A stretch of 64,000 nucleotides of DNA from contig QANT01007790.1 of the NCBI GenBank assembly GCA_003254885.1, positions 1 to 64,000 of the forward strand. The letters are read 5' to 3'. The notes beneath the pieces were generated by a model. The model had not been told where the DNA came from and ran no database searches. It was given only the letters and a program-made list of their open reading frames with translations. Position 1 is the first letter of the stretch; the number at the start of each line of letters is the position of its first letter. Positions 1 to 13,500 of this stretch are shown here, in pieces. The stretch is from Purshia tridentata. Taxonomy: Eukaryota; Streptophyta; Magnoliopsida; Rosales; Rosaceae. Both the position numbers and the translations under genes were made by a program.

Positions 1-788
1 TAGAAGATTCTAGATCTTCAATTAAACCTCATGGGTTGGACCAATCCCAACAATTTCTTGTATGACTTTTGGGCAATGGTAATACTTTAAAGGCACTGAT
101 GGAGGAGAGGTTTCAACTTTCAATTGGAACTTTGAAGGGTTACGAAATATGGGGTTCAACACCCATGTAGCGGTAGTGGCCTTAGTAATTAATTACATTT
201 TGTGGTCCAATTAAAAGTGGTAATCACAGAGAGTGAAAGCTACCTTTTTTTTCTTTTTGAGAAGAGAGTGAAAGTTACTATTGGTGTAGAATTAGCTTTT
301 CTTTTTATAATTGACAAATAAATAAATAAAAGGTCCATCCCTTCAACATCTATCCTAATGGTGCATTGGCCTAGCCCTTTGATAATTTACAAAAACAATC
401 ACAATAACATAAAGTATGTTTGCAGACTTTGTTTGACAACCACCTTAACCCAATAGAGTAATAACAGTAGCATATATGCACCTCCTTTCCCAAATCTGGA
501 GGGTAATAAGTTCAATTGGGTTCAGTGTAGGCAGATAAATAGATTATTCAATCATGTTCTTTCGGTGGTGTCGAATATTAACTTAAAATTTGTATTGTTA
601 AGTAAGGTTCTTGCGGTCTTTGTCATGCACCAGTTGTTGGTCACATACTGGTGCCACAACTATAACCATGCACTCTGCACAATATTGATTAATGTATGCA
701 AACACTATTGTCAGCAAAAACAGGTGGTTGAGTAAAATTAATCTTGACCACCAAACAGTAAAAGTAGAAGCTCCAAGCAGAGAGAAGC
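1..788. other. 5' flank of the first WAK gene; no gene seen
   Basis: AT-rich sequence with no convincing coding exon on either strand. It presumably holds the promoter and 5' UTR of the WAK-like gene whose start codon is at 789. No clear repeat or RNA gene was recognised. Confidence 0.5.
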
Positions 789-3532
789 ATGGCTTTCGAT
801 ACCAAGCTTCTAAGAACTGTGCTTATATGTGCAATGGCAGCAGCCACGACTTCACAAACCATGAGATCAGATTGCCAAAACAAGTGTGGGGATGTTAGCA
901 TCCCATACCCCTTTGGCACAAGTAAAGGGTGTTACTTAAACGATTATTTCGTCATAACTTGTAACGCAAGTCATTACTCACCTCCGAAACCATTTTTGGT
1001 GAGATCAAATGTTGAAGTCCTGAGCATATCTTTGGATGGCCAATTACGCATCAATACATATGTGGCTGTAGACTGTTCCAACCAAGCCGGCTCCCAAGTG
1101 AAAAGTTTGTTCTCCTATACAATTTCGCCATTCCCCTTCTCAGTGAACCGCAACAAGTTCATCGGTGTTGGATGTGACAGCTTTGCTTTCATTGAAGGAA
1201 ACGGCGAACTAAATTACTATACGGGGTGTCTGTCACTGTGTACAAGCTATAGCAGCGTAGCCAATGGTTCTTGCTCTGGAATTGGATGCTGCAAATCCCT
1301 TATTCCAAAAATGATGTATACGTATGCAGCAAGAGTCCAAAGCTTCCATAACCACACTGGGATATGGCGGTTTAATCCTTGTAGCTATTCTTTTTTGGTG
1401 GAAGAAGAGTCTTATGACTTCTCGACCGCTGATCTTATTGATCTGCAGAACAGAAGCATGGTTCCAACTGTGATTGATTGGAGTGTTGGAAAACAGACAT
1501 GCAAAGAAGCGCAAAAGAACATGACAAGTTATGCCTGTCAAGCTAATAGTGACTGCCGGGACTCTGATAACGGGCCGGGGTACCATTGTGGTTGCTCTGC
1601 AGGTTATCAAGGGAATCCTTACATCCCAGATGGTTGCCAAGGTAACACAATTTGTCCCATTGATCAGGTGAAATCTTTTTAAATTTGTGGTCTAGATTAA
1701 CAATCTAGCAACATGACATGTCAGATATCTGGTAAGAGAGTGTCACCGTGTTTTAACAATGAATTCACTCGGTTTTTATGTACTTGTTTAGTTGTCAGTT
1801 CATAATATTTTGGTTGATGGCACTAACAAACCTTATGTTATTCCTTTTTTTTGTATTGCTTGTTTGTCTTCTAAGATGTTGACGAGTGTGCTGACCCAAG
1901 GCTTAATGACTGTGAAGAAAGTTCTAACTGCATTAACAAACTCGGGAATTATACTTGTGCTTGTCCCAAGGGCTACCATGGGGATGGTAGAAAAAGTGGA
2001 GAAGGTTGTGTTGGTGATCAACTGCTAGTGATTGAAATTGTGGTTGGTAAGTTTAATCAACTTAATTAAAACACCAACTGAAGAGCTTCAGTAATTTCTT
2101 TAAATTGTCAGTCATTCTTGTGGGAAGTAAACAGTGCCAAACCATTAGAGCAGAGCAGAAATAATTGTGCATAGTGTCCAAATGTCCCAATTCTGATATG
2201 CAAACTTGTATATTTTGAGGCCAGATGTAACAATAAATTTAGAAATCTAAGAAAATCTAATCAATTTGATGGTTCATGCACCTCTTACTCCTTCTTAGAT
2301 GATATTTAAACCTGTATGCAGGTACTGGAGTAGGCCTTATTCTATTGCTAGCAGCTGGTGGTTGGCTCTACCTGGGACTCAAGAAAAGAAAGCTTATCAA
2401 GCTAAAAAGGCAGTACTTTCTGCAAAACGGTGGCTTAATGTTACAGAAACAACTCCTAAGACCAGAAGGATCCATTGACACCACCAAAATCTTCACTGAG
2501 AAAGAACTCAAGATGGTCACCAACAACTTTGATGAGAGCAGAATCATCGGCCGTGGAGGATATGGAACAGTTTACAAAGCTGTGTTACCTGATCAAAGAG
2601 TTGTAGCCATCAAAAAGTCCAGAATAGTGGACCGCAGACAAAATGATCAATTCATTAATGAAGTGGTGGTATTACTGCAAATCAACCACAAAAATGTGGT
2701 CAAACTCTTGGGATGTTGTTTGGAGACAGAAGTGCCATTACTGGTTTATGAATTTATCACAAATGGTACTCTCTCCGATCACATTCATGAGATCATGAAC
2801 AAAACTTTGTCCGAGGCGATTTCTTGGGATGTACGTCTCAGAATAGCCACAGAAGCTGCAGGGGTCCTTTCGTACTTACACTCTGCTGCATCAACCCCAA
2901 TCATCCATAGAGATATTAAGTCCACAAACATACTCTTGGATGATAATTACACTGCCAAAGTGTCTGATTTCGGCCTTTCAAGGCTGGTTTCTTTGGACCA
3001 GGCTCAATTGTCCACAGTGGTGCAAGGAACTGTTGGTTACTTAGACCCTGAATACTTGCAGACCAGCCAACTGACAGATAAGAGTGACGTATATAGCTTT
3101 GGAGTTGTGATGGTGGAGCTACTAACTGGGAAGAAGGCAGTTCGTTTTGACGGGCCTGAAGAGGAGAGAAACCTTGCTAAGTACTTCCTGTCTGCGCTGA
3201 AAGAGGACCAGTTGCTTAAAATTGTTGAGGGTTGTGTTAGGGAGGGTGGTGCTGAGGAGGTGAAGGAGTTTGCTAGCCTTGCAGAGAGGTGTTTGAGAGT
3301 GAAAGGAGAGGAAAGGCCAACCATGAAAATAGTGGCAGCAGAATTAGAGGGTCTGACCACAATGACATTGACAAGGCATTCATGGGTTGAAGCCGAATTG
3401 GGTTCAAAAGTGACAGAGAATTTTGTTGGTGAAGCATCAAAAACCATTGTTGATGGAGGTAGTAGTACTGGTGACATGAGTAGCACTATTGGGTGTGACA
3501 ATATCATGCTGCAGGAGAGTGATGGAAGATGA
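789..3532 (+). CDS. Wall-associated receptor kinase-like protein (intact, 3 exons)
   Basis: Exons 789-1641, 1876-2046 and 2322-3532 join to 744 aa with phase-1 junctions and GT-AG introns, the layout usual for WAK genes. Residues 1-25 form a signal peptide. A Cys-rich GUB_WAK pectin-binding module follows ([22 protein letters not shown] motifs), then an EGF-like repeat and, in exon 2, a calcium-binding EGF repeat beginning DVDEC. A membrane span lies near residues 343-361. The cytoplasmic Ser/Thr kinase has the glycine loop GRGGYG (418-423), VAIKK lysine 439, HRDIK with catalytic Asp 539 and DFG Asp 557, so it looks active and RD-type. WAKs bind cell-wall pectin at the plasma membrane and signal in growth and defence. 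It is followed in tandem by a decayed relative. The exact orthologue is not assignable from sequence alone. Confidence 0.93.
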
Positions 3533-3570
3533 ATGTATGCTTGCTTTATATGTATTTGTCTATTGAAATT

Positions 3571-3673
3571 TTCATATAACGAGTGTATACACTCATTGTC
3601 TCTATCAATCTCATCACGTGATGAGAGAGATAGATACATAAAGTGTATACATCCGTTTGTGAAGATGATATGA
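3571..3673. repeat. Imperfect palindrome centred on a CACGTG
   Basis: About 100 bp just after the WAK stop codon fold back on themselves. The centre is ATCACGTGAT near 3613-3622; both arms carry GTGTATAC (3583-3590 and 3643-3650) and the outer ends read TTCATAT and ATATGAA. It could be a small MITE-like foldback element or a stem-loop in the 3' UTR. The centre is also a G-box core, but this is a 3' position, so promoter activity is not implied. Confidence 0.6.
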
Positions 3674-4262
3674 ATGATATCTTTCTGTATCATTGTTGTT
3701 ATCGTTGTTAAATGGGCTTTGATTGATTGAAATATTCTATCAGTTAGGAATTAGTGACTCAAAGATTGTGGCAAGTTTTCAAAATAGGCTCTACATTAGT
3801 TAATACATGGGCGGGCCTCTTGAACCCAAGAGAAGATTCATTCCTGATCATCTTCCAATCCCGAAGCCAAGACCAAGACTCATAAGACAAGTCAATTAAG
3901 ATTCATTCCTGATCATCTGTCAGTGTAGATATTAAATACACTGGTGGTCATTGAATAGAGAAGAAAATTCTAATTTTTTGTTTTTGGTGCCATTTTTCTC
4001 TCCATGGGTGAGAGGTGCCTTGGATATTTCTTATTGTAATAACTGTCTTTCTGGTACAACTTTGACTGGGTCAATTTATTTTATTCGTGATTGGGACAGC
4101 TCTATCAACAACTGGAAAGACTCCTCGAAAAATAATATGTCAACTTGTTCAAATTGATATTTTTTAACATAGGATGACTCAGTCTTCATCCTGCTCCTAG
4201 TCGTCAATAAAAGGACCAAATTAGTATCCTCATTTTAACAACAAGAACTTAGCTTAGAAGCC
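3674..4262. other. WAK-WAK spacer
   Basis: Spacer between the tandem WAK copies; the second copy's promoter would lie here. A short direct repeat, AAGATTCATTCCTGATCATC, occurs near 3834 and again near 3897 (period about 63 bp). No coding exon was recognised. Confidence 0.45.
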
Positions 4263-6969
4263 ATGATGAGTGCAGGCACTAATAGTGGTGCTATTAGCAT
4301 CCACAACTTCAGCCCAACAATTCAAGCATGGTTGCCAAGACGTGTGTGGGAATGTGAGCATCCCATATCCATTTGGTACAACCAATGATTGTTACTATAA
4401 TGAGGATTTCCTCATCACTTGTAATGATACATATGACCCTCCAAAGCCATTTCTTAGAGAAAGTAACATTAAGGTCACAAATATATCAGCGGTTGGATGG
4501 GAAGTTGTATATTTCCAACTATATAGCCAGGAAATGTTACAACAACTCAGGTGCGCCCATGGATAGCAACACACCTTCTCTCTCTCTAGCCAAATTCTTC
4601 TTATCAGACACCGACAACAAGTTCGTTGTCGTTGGTTGCGACACCTCTGCCAACATATCGGGTCACGAACGTAACAAAAATGTGTCCACAGGCTCTGAGT
4701 GCATGACAAGATGTGATAGCATTCAGTATGTGGAAAATTATACATGCTCTGGTATAGGTTGCTGCCAAACACCGATTGCTAAAGGAGTGACAAATATTGA
4801 AATAAAAGTAGAGAGTTATGAGAATCATAAGGGTGTGTGGTCCTTTAATCCCTGCAGTTATGCCTTTATCGTGCAAGAGAGCAAGTTCAACTTCACCCAG
4901 AATATGCTGAAAGATTTGGAGCATGAGAGTATGCTTCCAGCAGTACTCGATTGGTCCATTGAATCGAATAAGACATGCGATGTCGTTGAGAAGACAGATA
5001 TGACCAATTACGCATGTAAGGGGAACAGCACGTGTTATGACGTCGAGAATGGTTCTGGGTATCGCTGCAAGTGTAAGCACGGCTACCATGGAATCCCTAC
5101 ATTCCGAATGGCTGCCAGGATAGTGTTAACTTGATATATATTGTTAAGGTTTAAATAAATTTTTGAGTCCGTTGACTTTTCAACATGGTAGTAGGACTCC
5201 GGTTTCAAGAAGTCTTGGGCTTGAAATTTCCAACTCCATCTCATAAATAGATCAGTGAGGGTGTTAACTTGATATATGTCTCTTCGCTGTTTTCTAATAG
5301 AAAACATTAAATTACAAGTTAGTTTGTTGTTTAGTACCAAACTATCAACTAATTTCACTTTCTCATGATCTTTTGCAGACACTGACGAATGTGAGGATCC
5401 AGAACTCAACAACTGCGAAAGTATATGTATAAACACTGAAGGAAGCTACAATTGTTCATGCCCCAAGGGGTACCGTGGGAATGGAATAAAAGATGGAGAA
5501 GGTTGCATCGCTGGTCGGACACTGGTTATTGAGCTCACTCTTGGTATGCATCTCTACAAAGCAAAATATTCGCTTTTTTTGTTTTTTTGGGTATAAAGAA
5601 GGCCAAAGGAGAAGGGGGAGATTCAAACTCTGACTTTGGTGTGAAATAAAAGCTCAATATGGAGCTACAAGCTCCACATGAATACTAGCTTCTTGATTGT
5701 TATTGTAACTCTTATTTTCCTATGGTGCTGTAAAGTGATGTTTAGTTTTTGTTGGAAATGCAGGAATCGGAGTTGGCCTCTTATCCTTGTTAATGTTCAG
5801 CTCCTGGTTGTATTTGGGCTACAAAAGATGGAAGCTCATCAAACTGAAGGAGAAGTTCTTCCGGCAAAATGGAGGATTGATGTTACAGCGAGGACTTTGA
5901 GAACGACAAGGACTCACTCACGAAGCAGCCAAAATATTTAGTGCAGAAGAAGTCAAGAAGGTCACCAACAATTATGATCAGACTAGGATCATTGGAAAAG
6001 GAGGTTTTGGTACAGTTTATAAAGGAACTTTAGTAGATGGCCGAGTAGTTGCGATCAAGAAGTCTACAATAGTGGATCAAAGGCAAGTAGAGCAATTCAT
6101 TAATGAAGTACTCGTACTTTCCCAAATCAACCATAGAAATGTGGTCAAGCTTTTAGGGTGTTGTTTGGAGACAGAAGTCCCACTACTGGTTTATGAGTTT
6201 GTCACCAATGGAACTCTCTTTGACTACATTCATAATAAGAGCAAGGCACCCATCATTCATTGGGATATTCGTCTAAGGATAGCTGCCGAAACTGCTGGAG
6301 TGCTATCATACTTGCACTCTGCAGCTTCTGTTCCTATCATTCACAGAGATGTCAAGTCCACAAACATACTTTTAGATGAAAGTCTCACAGCAAAAGTGTC
6401 AGATTTTGGTGCCTCAAGATTGGTTCCATTGGATCAAACTCAATTATCTACAATGGTGCAAGGAACTCTCGGGTATTTGGACCCGGAATACATGCACACA
6501 AGCCAGTTGACTGAGAAAAGTGATGTCTATAGCTTCGGGGTTGTGCTTGTGGAGCTACTAACAGGAAAGAAGGCGATTTCCTTTGACAGGCCGGAGGAAG
6601 AGAGAAACCTAGCTATGTATTTTCTTTCTGCACTGAAAGAGGATCGCTTGGTGCAAGTTCTTGATGATTGTATGGGGAACAATGAGGCAAATACTTAAGG
6701 AAGTTTCTAACCTTGTAAAGGGGTGTCTGAGAGTGAAAGGAGAAGAAAGACCAACCATGAAGGAGGTAGCAATGGAACTTGAGGGACTCAGAAGGATGGT
6801 AACGCATCCATGGGTTTATAATGAATCCAATCCAGAAGAGACCGAGTATCTGCTTGATGGTGAAATGTCGTTGAAAACTGCTGTTAGTCATGAAGGTGGT
6901 GATGAAACGAGTTCTGGGTATGATACCATGAGGAACCACAATATATTACCTGTAAGTGGTGGGAGATGA
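4263..6969 (+). pseudogene. Wall-associated kinase-like pseudogene
   Basis: Colinear with the intact WAK upstream: WAK/EGF exon about 4263-5115, EGF-Ca exon about 5380-5543 (starts DTDEC), TM and kinase exon about 5764-6969 (GKGGFG, VAIKK, HRDVK, DFG all present). The frame is broken in several places. The ATGs at 4263 and 4266 are out of frame with the signal peptide [14 protein letters not shown], which has a TGA directly before it. The frame changes near 4495 and again near 5085, where the expected GNPYIPNGCQ is lost. The splice donor matching the first WAK's CAAG|GT reads CAG|GA. An in-frame TGA sits near 5899 and another shift near 6685. The remaining frames are well conserved, so decay is recent or partly due to sequencing error. 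A truncated kinase product from internal starts cannot be excluded. Confidence 0.85.
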
Positions 6970-7545
6970 CTGTGCCATGTGTAGAAAACACATCCATTTT
7001 ACTAGTTGTGTGCTCTCTCTCTATTATGTGTTCTGGATTCGGATGTTCTAATATTGGGTTTAACTAAAACTATATAAATTCTTGATTAATGATATATAGA
7101 CATTATGAACGTAAAAATCTATAGACATTTATATCCCTTTTTGCACGATTACATTACAAACCATTTATATCACTCTCAAACTATTTCGTTCAGCAATGTG
7201 ATGTTTTTTTATGTACAGAGATAAACAGAAAGAAGAGATTTTGGTACGTGGCGATATGTGAGCACCTAAGAATTAACACAAGCAAGCACCCCTACCCGGG
7301 GATTACCTGCACCGTATACCCTTCACATTGTACCTTGAGTTCTTGAAGTAGTTCTCGGTTTACCGCGGTCCATCACTTTCCTTATGAAAGCCGGAATATC
7401 TTGGACCCCATGCTTTGACGCAGTTGAACATGGAAAAAATTGCTCAAGATAAATCCAAATGGTTTAATTCCTGCTGCAACCACCTAGGTAGCATCTTCAT
7501 CCGGCCAACACGTAGGAGAAAGCCGTGTAATAATTCAGGACTTCA
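6970..7545. other. Convergent spacer, 3' ends of WAK pseudogene and SGR2
   Basis: No coding exon was recognised. The part nearest 7545 should be the 3' UTR of SGR2 (minus strand), the part nearest 6970 the old 3' UTR of the WAK copy. Confidence 0.4.
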
Positions 7546-10500
7546 TCAAAAACTCCTTAGCTTTCCTTGAGAAATTCCCGACCTATTTCTTTCAGAGAAT
7601 GTCAAAGGAAGCTCCTCATCTACCGTCTCTCTTTGGTCATACCAGTCTGTGAAGCCACTCTCATTCTTTGAGTTTCCCCTACTAGATTCCTCAGGCAACG
7701 TGTCCTCATGTATACCTCGATACAAGTGTTTCAATATAAAAAGGGCAGTATCATAATCCCTCCAGTAGTTTCTGCAAATTGAGATTCACCCTTTAAATGA
7801 GGAATAGATAGATATTGTCTTATATGAATATACATATCATTAAGCAACATAACAAGAAAAAAAGATAGATAAAAATTCCAATTGCATGATGAGGCATTCA
7901 AAGTGGGTACATACGTATGTGCTCCTATTACAGAAATATACGGATGTTCAAACGTCTTATCCTGCATGATCAACACAAACCTCATTTAAGAATCAGAAAA
8001 ATGAACTGGTACTGATAAGATAAGAGAAAAGTAAATCACATTTATGTGTATAATTGAGATAAAGAAAAGCAGCAAGGCAAAAAGGCAAACAGTCCTACAC
8101 GGATATGGGTTAATTTTTATAGCAGCTATGAAAGCTCCTCTATATACAGGATCGAACATCATCTATATATTCAAATAATTTATCACTTACATCTTTCATA
8201 TGGAAGGTTGTATAATTTATATCGTAACGGGGTTAACCAGCCAGTACAGCATTCAGGTTCACCACTTGTAATTAATGGTCTATGCAAGAACATAGGCCAT
8301 TACCACATTATCCAGCTCCAACACTATAACTACGTCAGCTTTGAAATTTGTTTTAACTTTCTAAACATTATTCACTTGAGAGTAAATGTCCATATGACAT
8401 TTTATACCACCATTACAAACAAGAAGCAGGGAAGGAAGGGTAACAGCATTATGATGGCCCATTACCCCCAAAATCAACTGGTAACCTCTTTCTCAATCTC
8501 TCTGTGTCTGAAACTAAGATCTATCCCGACCCTGGCCCAGTATCTACATTTCTGCATTTGAATGGGCAGTGGATTGAAGCTTATATATTATTAGTAGGGA
8601 CTCACTACATTCTCATCACAGCACAAATAGAAGGTGAACATGGATTGTTCCGACCTCTTAAACTGTAGAATCACAGACTACAACTTTAGTATTGAGGAAC
8701 CATTTTAGTTCATTACAAACATTTCTAACAGATGAGCAAATGAAATTGAATGTTCGCTGAGAGAACAATTGGTGATTAGAAAATTGAAGTGCATATTTAC
8801 ACAGGATTCTCTCTGCTTTTTACTAAATGTCAATTAAGACACATACAAGAGAAGGGGTGCAACTTCAGCTCAAGAATGATAACTCGTTTCCGATTGAGCT
8901 TTTATTAATGTTAAGCATGAGAAGAATATGGGGGTAGAAAGCAGTTTCAGGGCAGATTTCTGAAAAGGTGAATAAATCGCATGTGTGCATGCATGAGTGA
9001 GTGAATGTTTGCATGCGTGCGTGAGTGAATGCTTGTTTGCATGCGTGCGTGAGTGAATGCTTGTTTGCATGTGCGCATGTGTGTATGTGGAGTGAATGGG
9101 TGGTGGGTATATCTACACATTTGCATGCGTGCGTGAGTGAATGCTTGTTTGCATGTGCGCATGTGTGCATGTGGAGTGAATGGGTGGTGGGTATATCTAC
9201 ACACTTGAAGCATATGATCAATCCGCCCTTCTTCACTTCCAGTTAATCTTTCCATCATAAGAGAACCATATGATCTCTCCTCTTTCTCTTCGGCAGTTTC
9301 TGCTGCTTCTGCAATATAACCAGACAAAGAAAAATGCAAGTAAACTTATGAAATATGTAGACAAAGAAGAAACCATACTGAAATACATTTTTGTATTCAG
9401 GGCTAGAAAGCTTTAAATTCCAACCCCCAAACTCTTGTTTTTTCTTTTCTATAATACTAAAAGATCAGCACAGAGGACCGCTTTTGTAAAAAATATATTC
9501 TTTTATGTCACTATCATTAACAAATGAAGATACAGGGTGAAGGAAGAAAAAAAGGATCTACTACCTTCTAGGATATCCGTGTTTCTTGACTGGCAAACTG
9601 TCAGCACTTTAACCTGTTCAAAAAGAATACAACCTTAGATTTCTAATAGCCTCTCACATATAATAGGAACCTAAGAATACAATGTTGAACACGTAAATTA
9701 CCAGGTTGAAGTAAAATTGGGCCTATTCAAACCAAGTGAAAACTCTGGTGATAAAAAAGTAATAATAATTCCATCTGTATTCTTTATGTTCTTTTCTTCT
9801 TTTCTTCTCTTTCCTTTTTTTATTGCTTTTAGGTATCTCCATGGCAAAACTTTCAGATATGCCAAGTTGCTAACCAAAAGTTTGAGGTAATAACCTCTTG
9901 TTTGAGATTAATATCTTGGAAATGAAAACAAACATAATTCTAAACACTAAAGAGCTAGAGAAAGACATTTAATGAGGACCCCAAAATACAGAGCAAGAGT
10001 ACGAAAACACCTAGTTCACAGAGAGTATATTGAAATATATAACATTGCTATATCAGATTAGAATAAGATATCAACTTTGAGAAGTCTAACAGATCCCACC
10101 TTTACAATGTTTAGATGATTCATTAATGCTTGAGAACGAGCAGCTAAATCTTCAGTAAATTCCTACAACACATAGTATGAGCTCTTCAGAGAGAGAGAGA
10201 GAGACGATAAAAGAAAATGTATATGTTAAAATGCTTTACCTTAAATCCAATGTGCAACCTTTTTCCACCTCTGTGGTAGGGTATGATAACAGGCCGCTTG
10301 CCAATGTATTCTTTACACACAAGTGGTTCTATTCTGTATTTGATACAATAAATTGTTCAATCATGTGTTCTAGATCTAACATGTACAAAATCATATAAGA
10401 AAACACAAGAAAATAGATTGATCAATAAACACATACTTGATTTAGTTATACAAGAAATTCTTGATGATACCATGTACAAAATTGTGCACTAATCAAAAAG

Positions 10501-13500
10501 ATGATTCATATGTGCACCATGAGAATGGGAGCAAGGGGCCTAGGAGCTACAGAAAGGGCTTAGCTGTGTGTAACTCTGGATTTAGCAGTTTTGAATTTTA
10601 TGTTGGGTCACATGTGACATCTTGTGTAGAAATGGCTCCCCAGTTTCCCTCCGCATTGTTGTGATCAACCTAAAAGCATAATTCTATAACTAAAAAATAA
10701 AATTTTTTTGCAAAACCGCCCTTGGAAGTTTTCAGGGTTGCCTGAGTCAGGGGTTTTTACACTTTCAGCAAGCTAAGAGGCGTATATTCAATCAAAGGTT
10801 CAATCATTGCCCTGATGTGCCATACCCAAAAGAGAAATGATGTCTGCTAATGCTTCAATGCAAACTGGATGGATTTCATATTAAATATTTGCATCAAGAG
10901 AGGCAACAGACCTATATGCAACAGGATCAAAGGGGTGAAATATGTTGAACATTTGCCGACAAGCTGGCATCTCCTCACTAATGTTTTCCTCTTCCCAATA
11001 TTCTTTTCCCTTTCCTGAAATAGAGAAGATAGACAGCACATTAAATCTCGGATTTAGGTCAGGCAATCATAACTGAAACCCCACCTTCTGAAAGATCTAA
11101 ATTTTATTAAACAGGAAAAGATGTGCAAAAAACAAATACACAGAGCTATCAAAACACCCTTAAAACATGGATCGCCATCAACCTACCAATATACAGTATG
11201 ACAACAAGAAATATAATTTCAATTACAGAATAAACCCCATTCGCATAACAGAGCTCATATCTGAGTTTCCATAATTGAGAAGTTCTCAACACGAAGAAAA
11301 TAATAGGCACAGAAACAAAATAAAATATTCTTCTAGGAGCTCAATATAACTAGACACAGCAACACAGGTGCTTTGCCTAACATATTGTATAAGCATATAT
11401 GGGCATCAAAAGACCATTCAAAGAAAAATATTAAGAATCTGGGTAACCACCAACATTCCAAGCATATTAAGACATAATCATTGACTGTTACCAATCCCAA
11501 TACGAATATTACGAAGGGCAAGAAAGACCCCAAGGGGTGATCCAACTGCAAAGAATGTATCAACCTGAAATATGAAGAATTAAATTTGATGAGTGACAGA
11601 ATCTAAAAAAAAATTATATATCTAACAGTTGCATTCATAGAGTGTGATGGAACCAATTCATATTATTTTTCAGAAAAGGAAATTTGAAAATTTAATTTTA
11701 AATATGCTACTCTGCAAAACAGAAGAGGGATACAACAAACGGACAAAATTCTCCTTTCTAGCACCTTGAATTCAAGTTTCGTGTACTTGATAATAGGGGT
11801 ATAACCGTTGGGTGGACCATCTTCCGTAGGGGGAAATTTCTCAGATGTGGGTTTCTTTGGCATATTTGCAAGAACCTCTTCATTTTCTGTTCAGGTTATG
11901 CATATCAATGCATAAGAGTTCCTTTCATAAACTAGAAGCAAAAAGTAACTGAAATAAACAATAAATAATTCACATATCCCAGATCACCTTGATGCTCAGA
12001 ACCAAAAAAAAAGTAAAAGAAAAGAAAAGAGATCACCTTGATGGAACCCTGGACTACTAATTCTATCCCCACATTTGGCTTCCAATTCTGCTATTTTGGA
12101 ATTTAGGGAATTAATCTGGAACAGAAAACGTTTCACTGAATGTATATATTATAAACAAAGCACGCCAAAGGAAGGCTTGGCAGAATAAATGGTCTAATTA
12201 CATATTATCACCTCTTCCCTCAGCAATTTGACTACTTCGTCTTTATTGCTTGTTTCTTCACATACTTCTTCAACCACTTTCTCTGCACCATCAACTGGGA
12301 CTTCACAGTTCATGTTTGTGGTTTCATCTAAGCCGACCCATTTAAGCATGTTGCTAGATTCACAAACTGATTCATGCACGTATTCTTTATCATGTGATTG
12401 TTTAGATTCCATAGAGCTAGCAATAAACTCATTTGAATCTGATGTCCCATGGCCCACAACAGCCAAGGCATCTTCAGCATTTCCATCCTCATGTATCAAA
12501 TGAGTTGGTTGTGCACTCATGTTTCCATCATTAATTGAACCCTTCATGTCATCAGTTTGGTTATTCAGAAAAGAAACTGGATCTCCCAAAGTAGTCGGAA
12601 AGTCATTTGTAGATGATTGATGGTTCATATCAGGAGATTCCTCATTTCTAGGACGTCCTTCATACATCCAATTCATTGGAAATGGGGACGACAAATTCTC
12701 CTGATGACAAAGGATATCATAGGAGAGGACACTTCCCAAAGAATGACCATATATGGAAACCTATGTGGATGTAAGAATAACACGAGAGCATTCAATCTAA
12801 TTCTGAAGTTACATAGCCATAGCTCAATTAGAGGACATAGTTAAATGTTTTTCAACCACATACCTTTCCATCATAACCTGGATTCCTCCTAAGAAATTTC
12901 AAATATAACCGATTTAATTGGTTGGATACCTGGCAGGAAAAAACTTTGGGCAATGAAAATGCAATTCACATCCAAAATACATGCCAAAAGAATTATAACA
13001 GTGAAACACAGTATTATCACAAGGGTATCATAAAAATGCAAATCAAAAGACCAAGTATGCACTACCGAGTTAATAATGTCCTGGCAATATATGGGGCTCA
13101 TGTAGTATAACACATCATGAACAGTTGCACTCAGTGTGACACGCAAACCTTTCACACCATCTAAAGTACACTTTTCAACTGCAGTTTCACCACTAAGCTT
13201 CAAACCCTTTCTCCACTGAATTGCAATATAAGTATGTTAGAATATAGTAAAATCAATGTAACAGAAAATACGAAAATAAAAAGAAGACTGAATTGCATAT
13301 GAGAGACACAAAGAAGAAAAAATAAATGAAAATGAGAAACAGATGAGGAAAAAAGTAAACAGGAAAGGCGATCCATTTAATTTCATACAGTATGAGACAG
13401 AAGAGTTCCTCTATCATAAGAATCAAATCAAGTTAGCAGAAAATGGGCTGGTTATCATACAAAAGAGATTATTTACCTGGCATGGGATAAAAAGAACCCT

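Noticed and set aside
8208-8561. 117-codon + frame
   Set aside because: Lies inside an SGR2 intron on the other strand; composition looks random and no partner exon exists.
8865-9339. Overlapping minus frames encoding repeated Cys/His/Thr peptides
   Set aside because: Generated by the minisatellite in SGR2 intron 19; one frame includes true exon 19 codons only by chance of phase.
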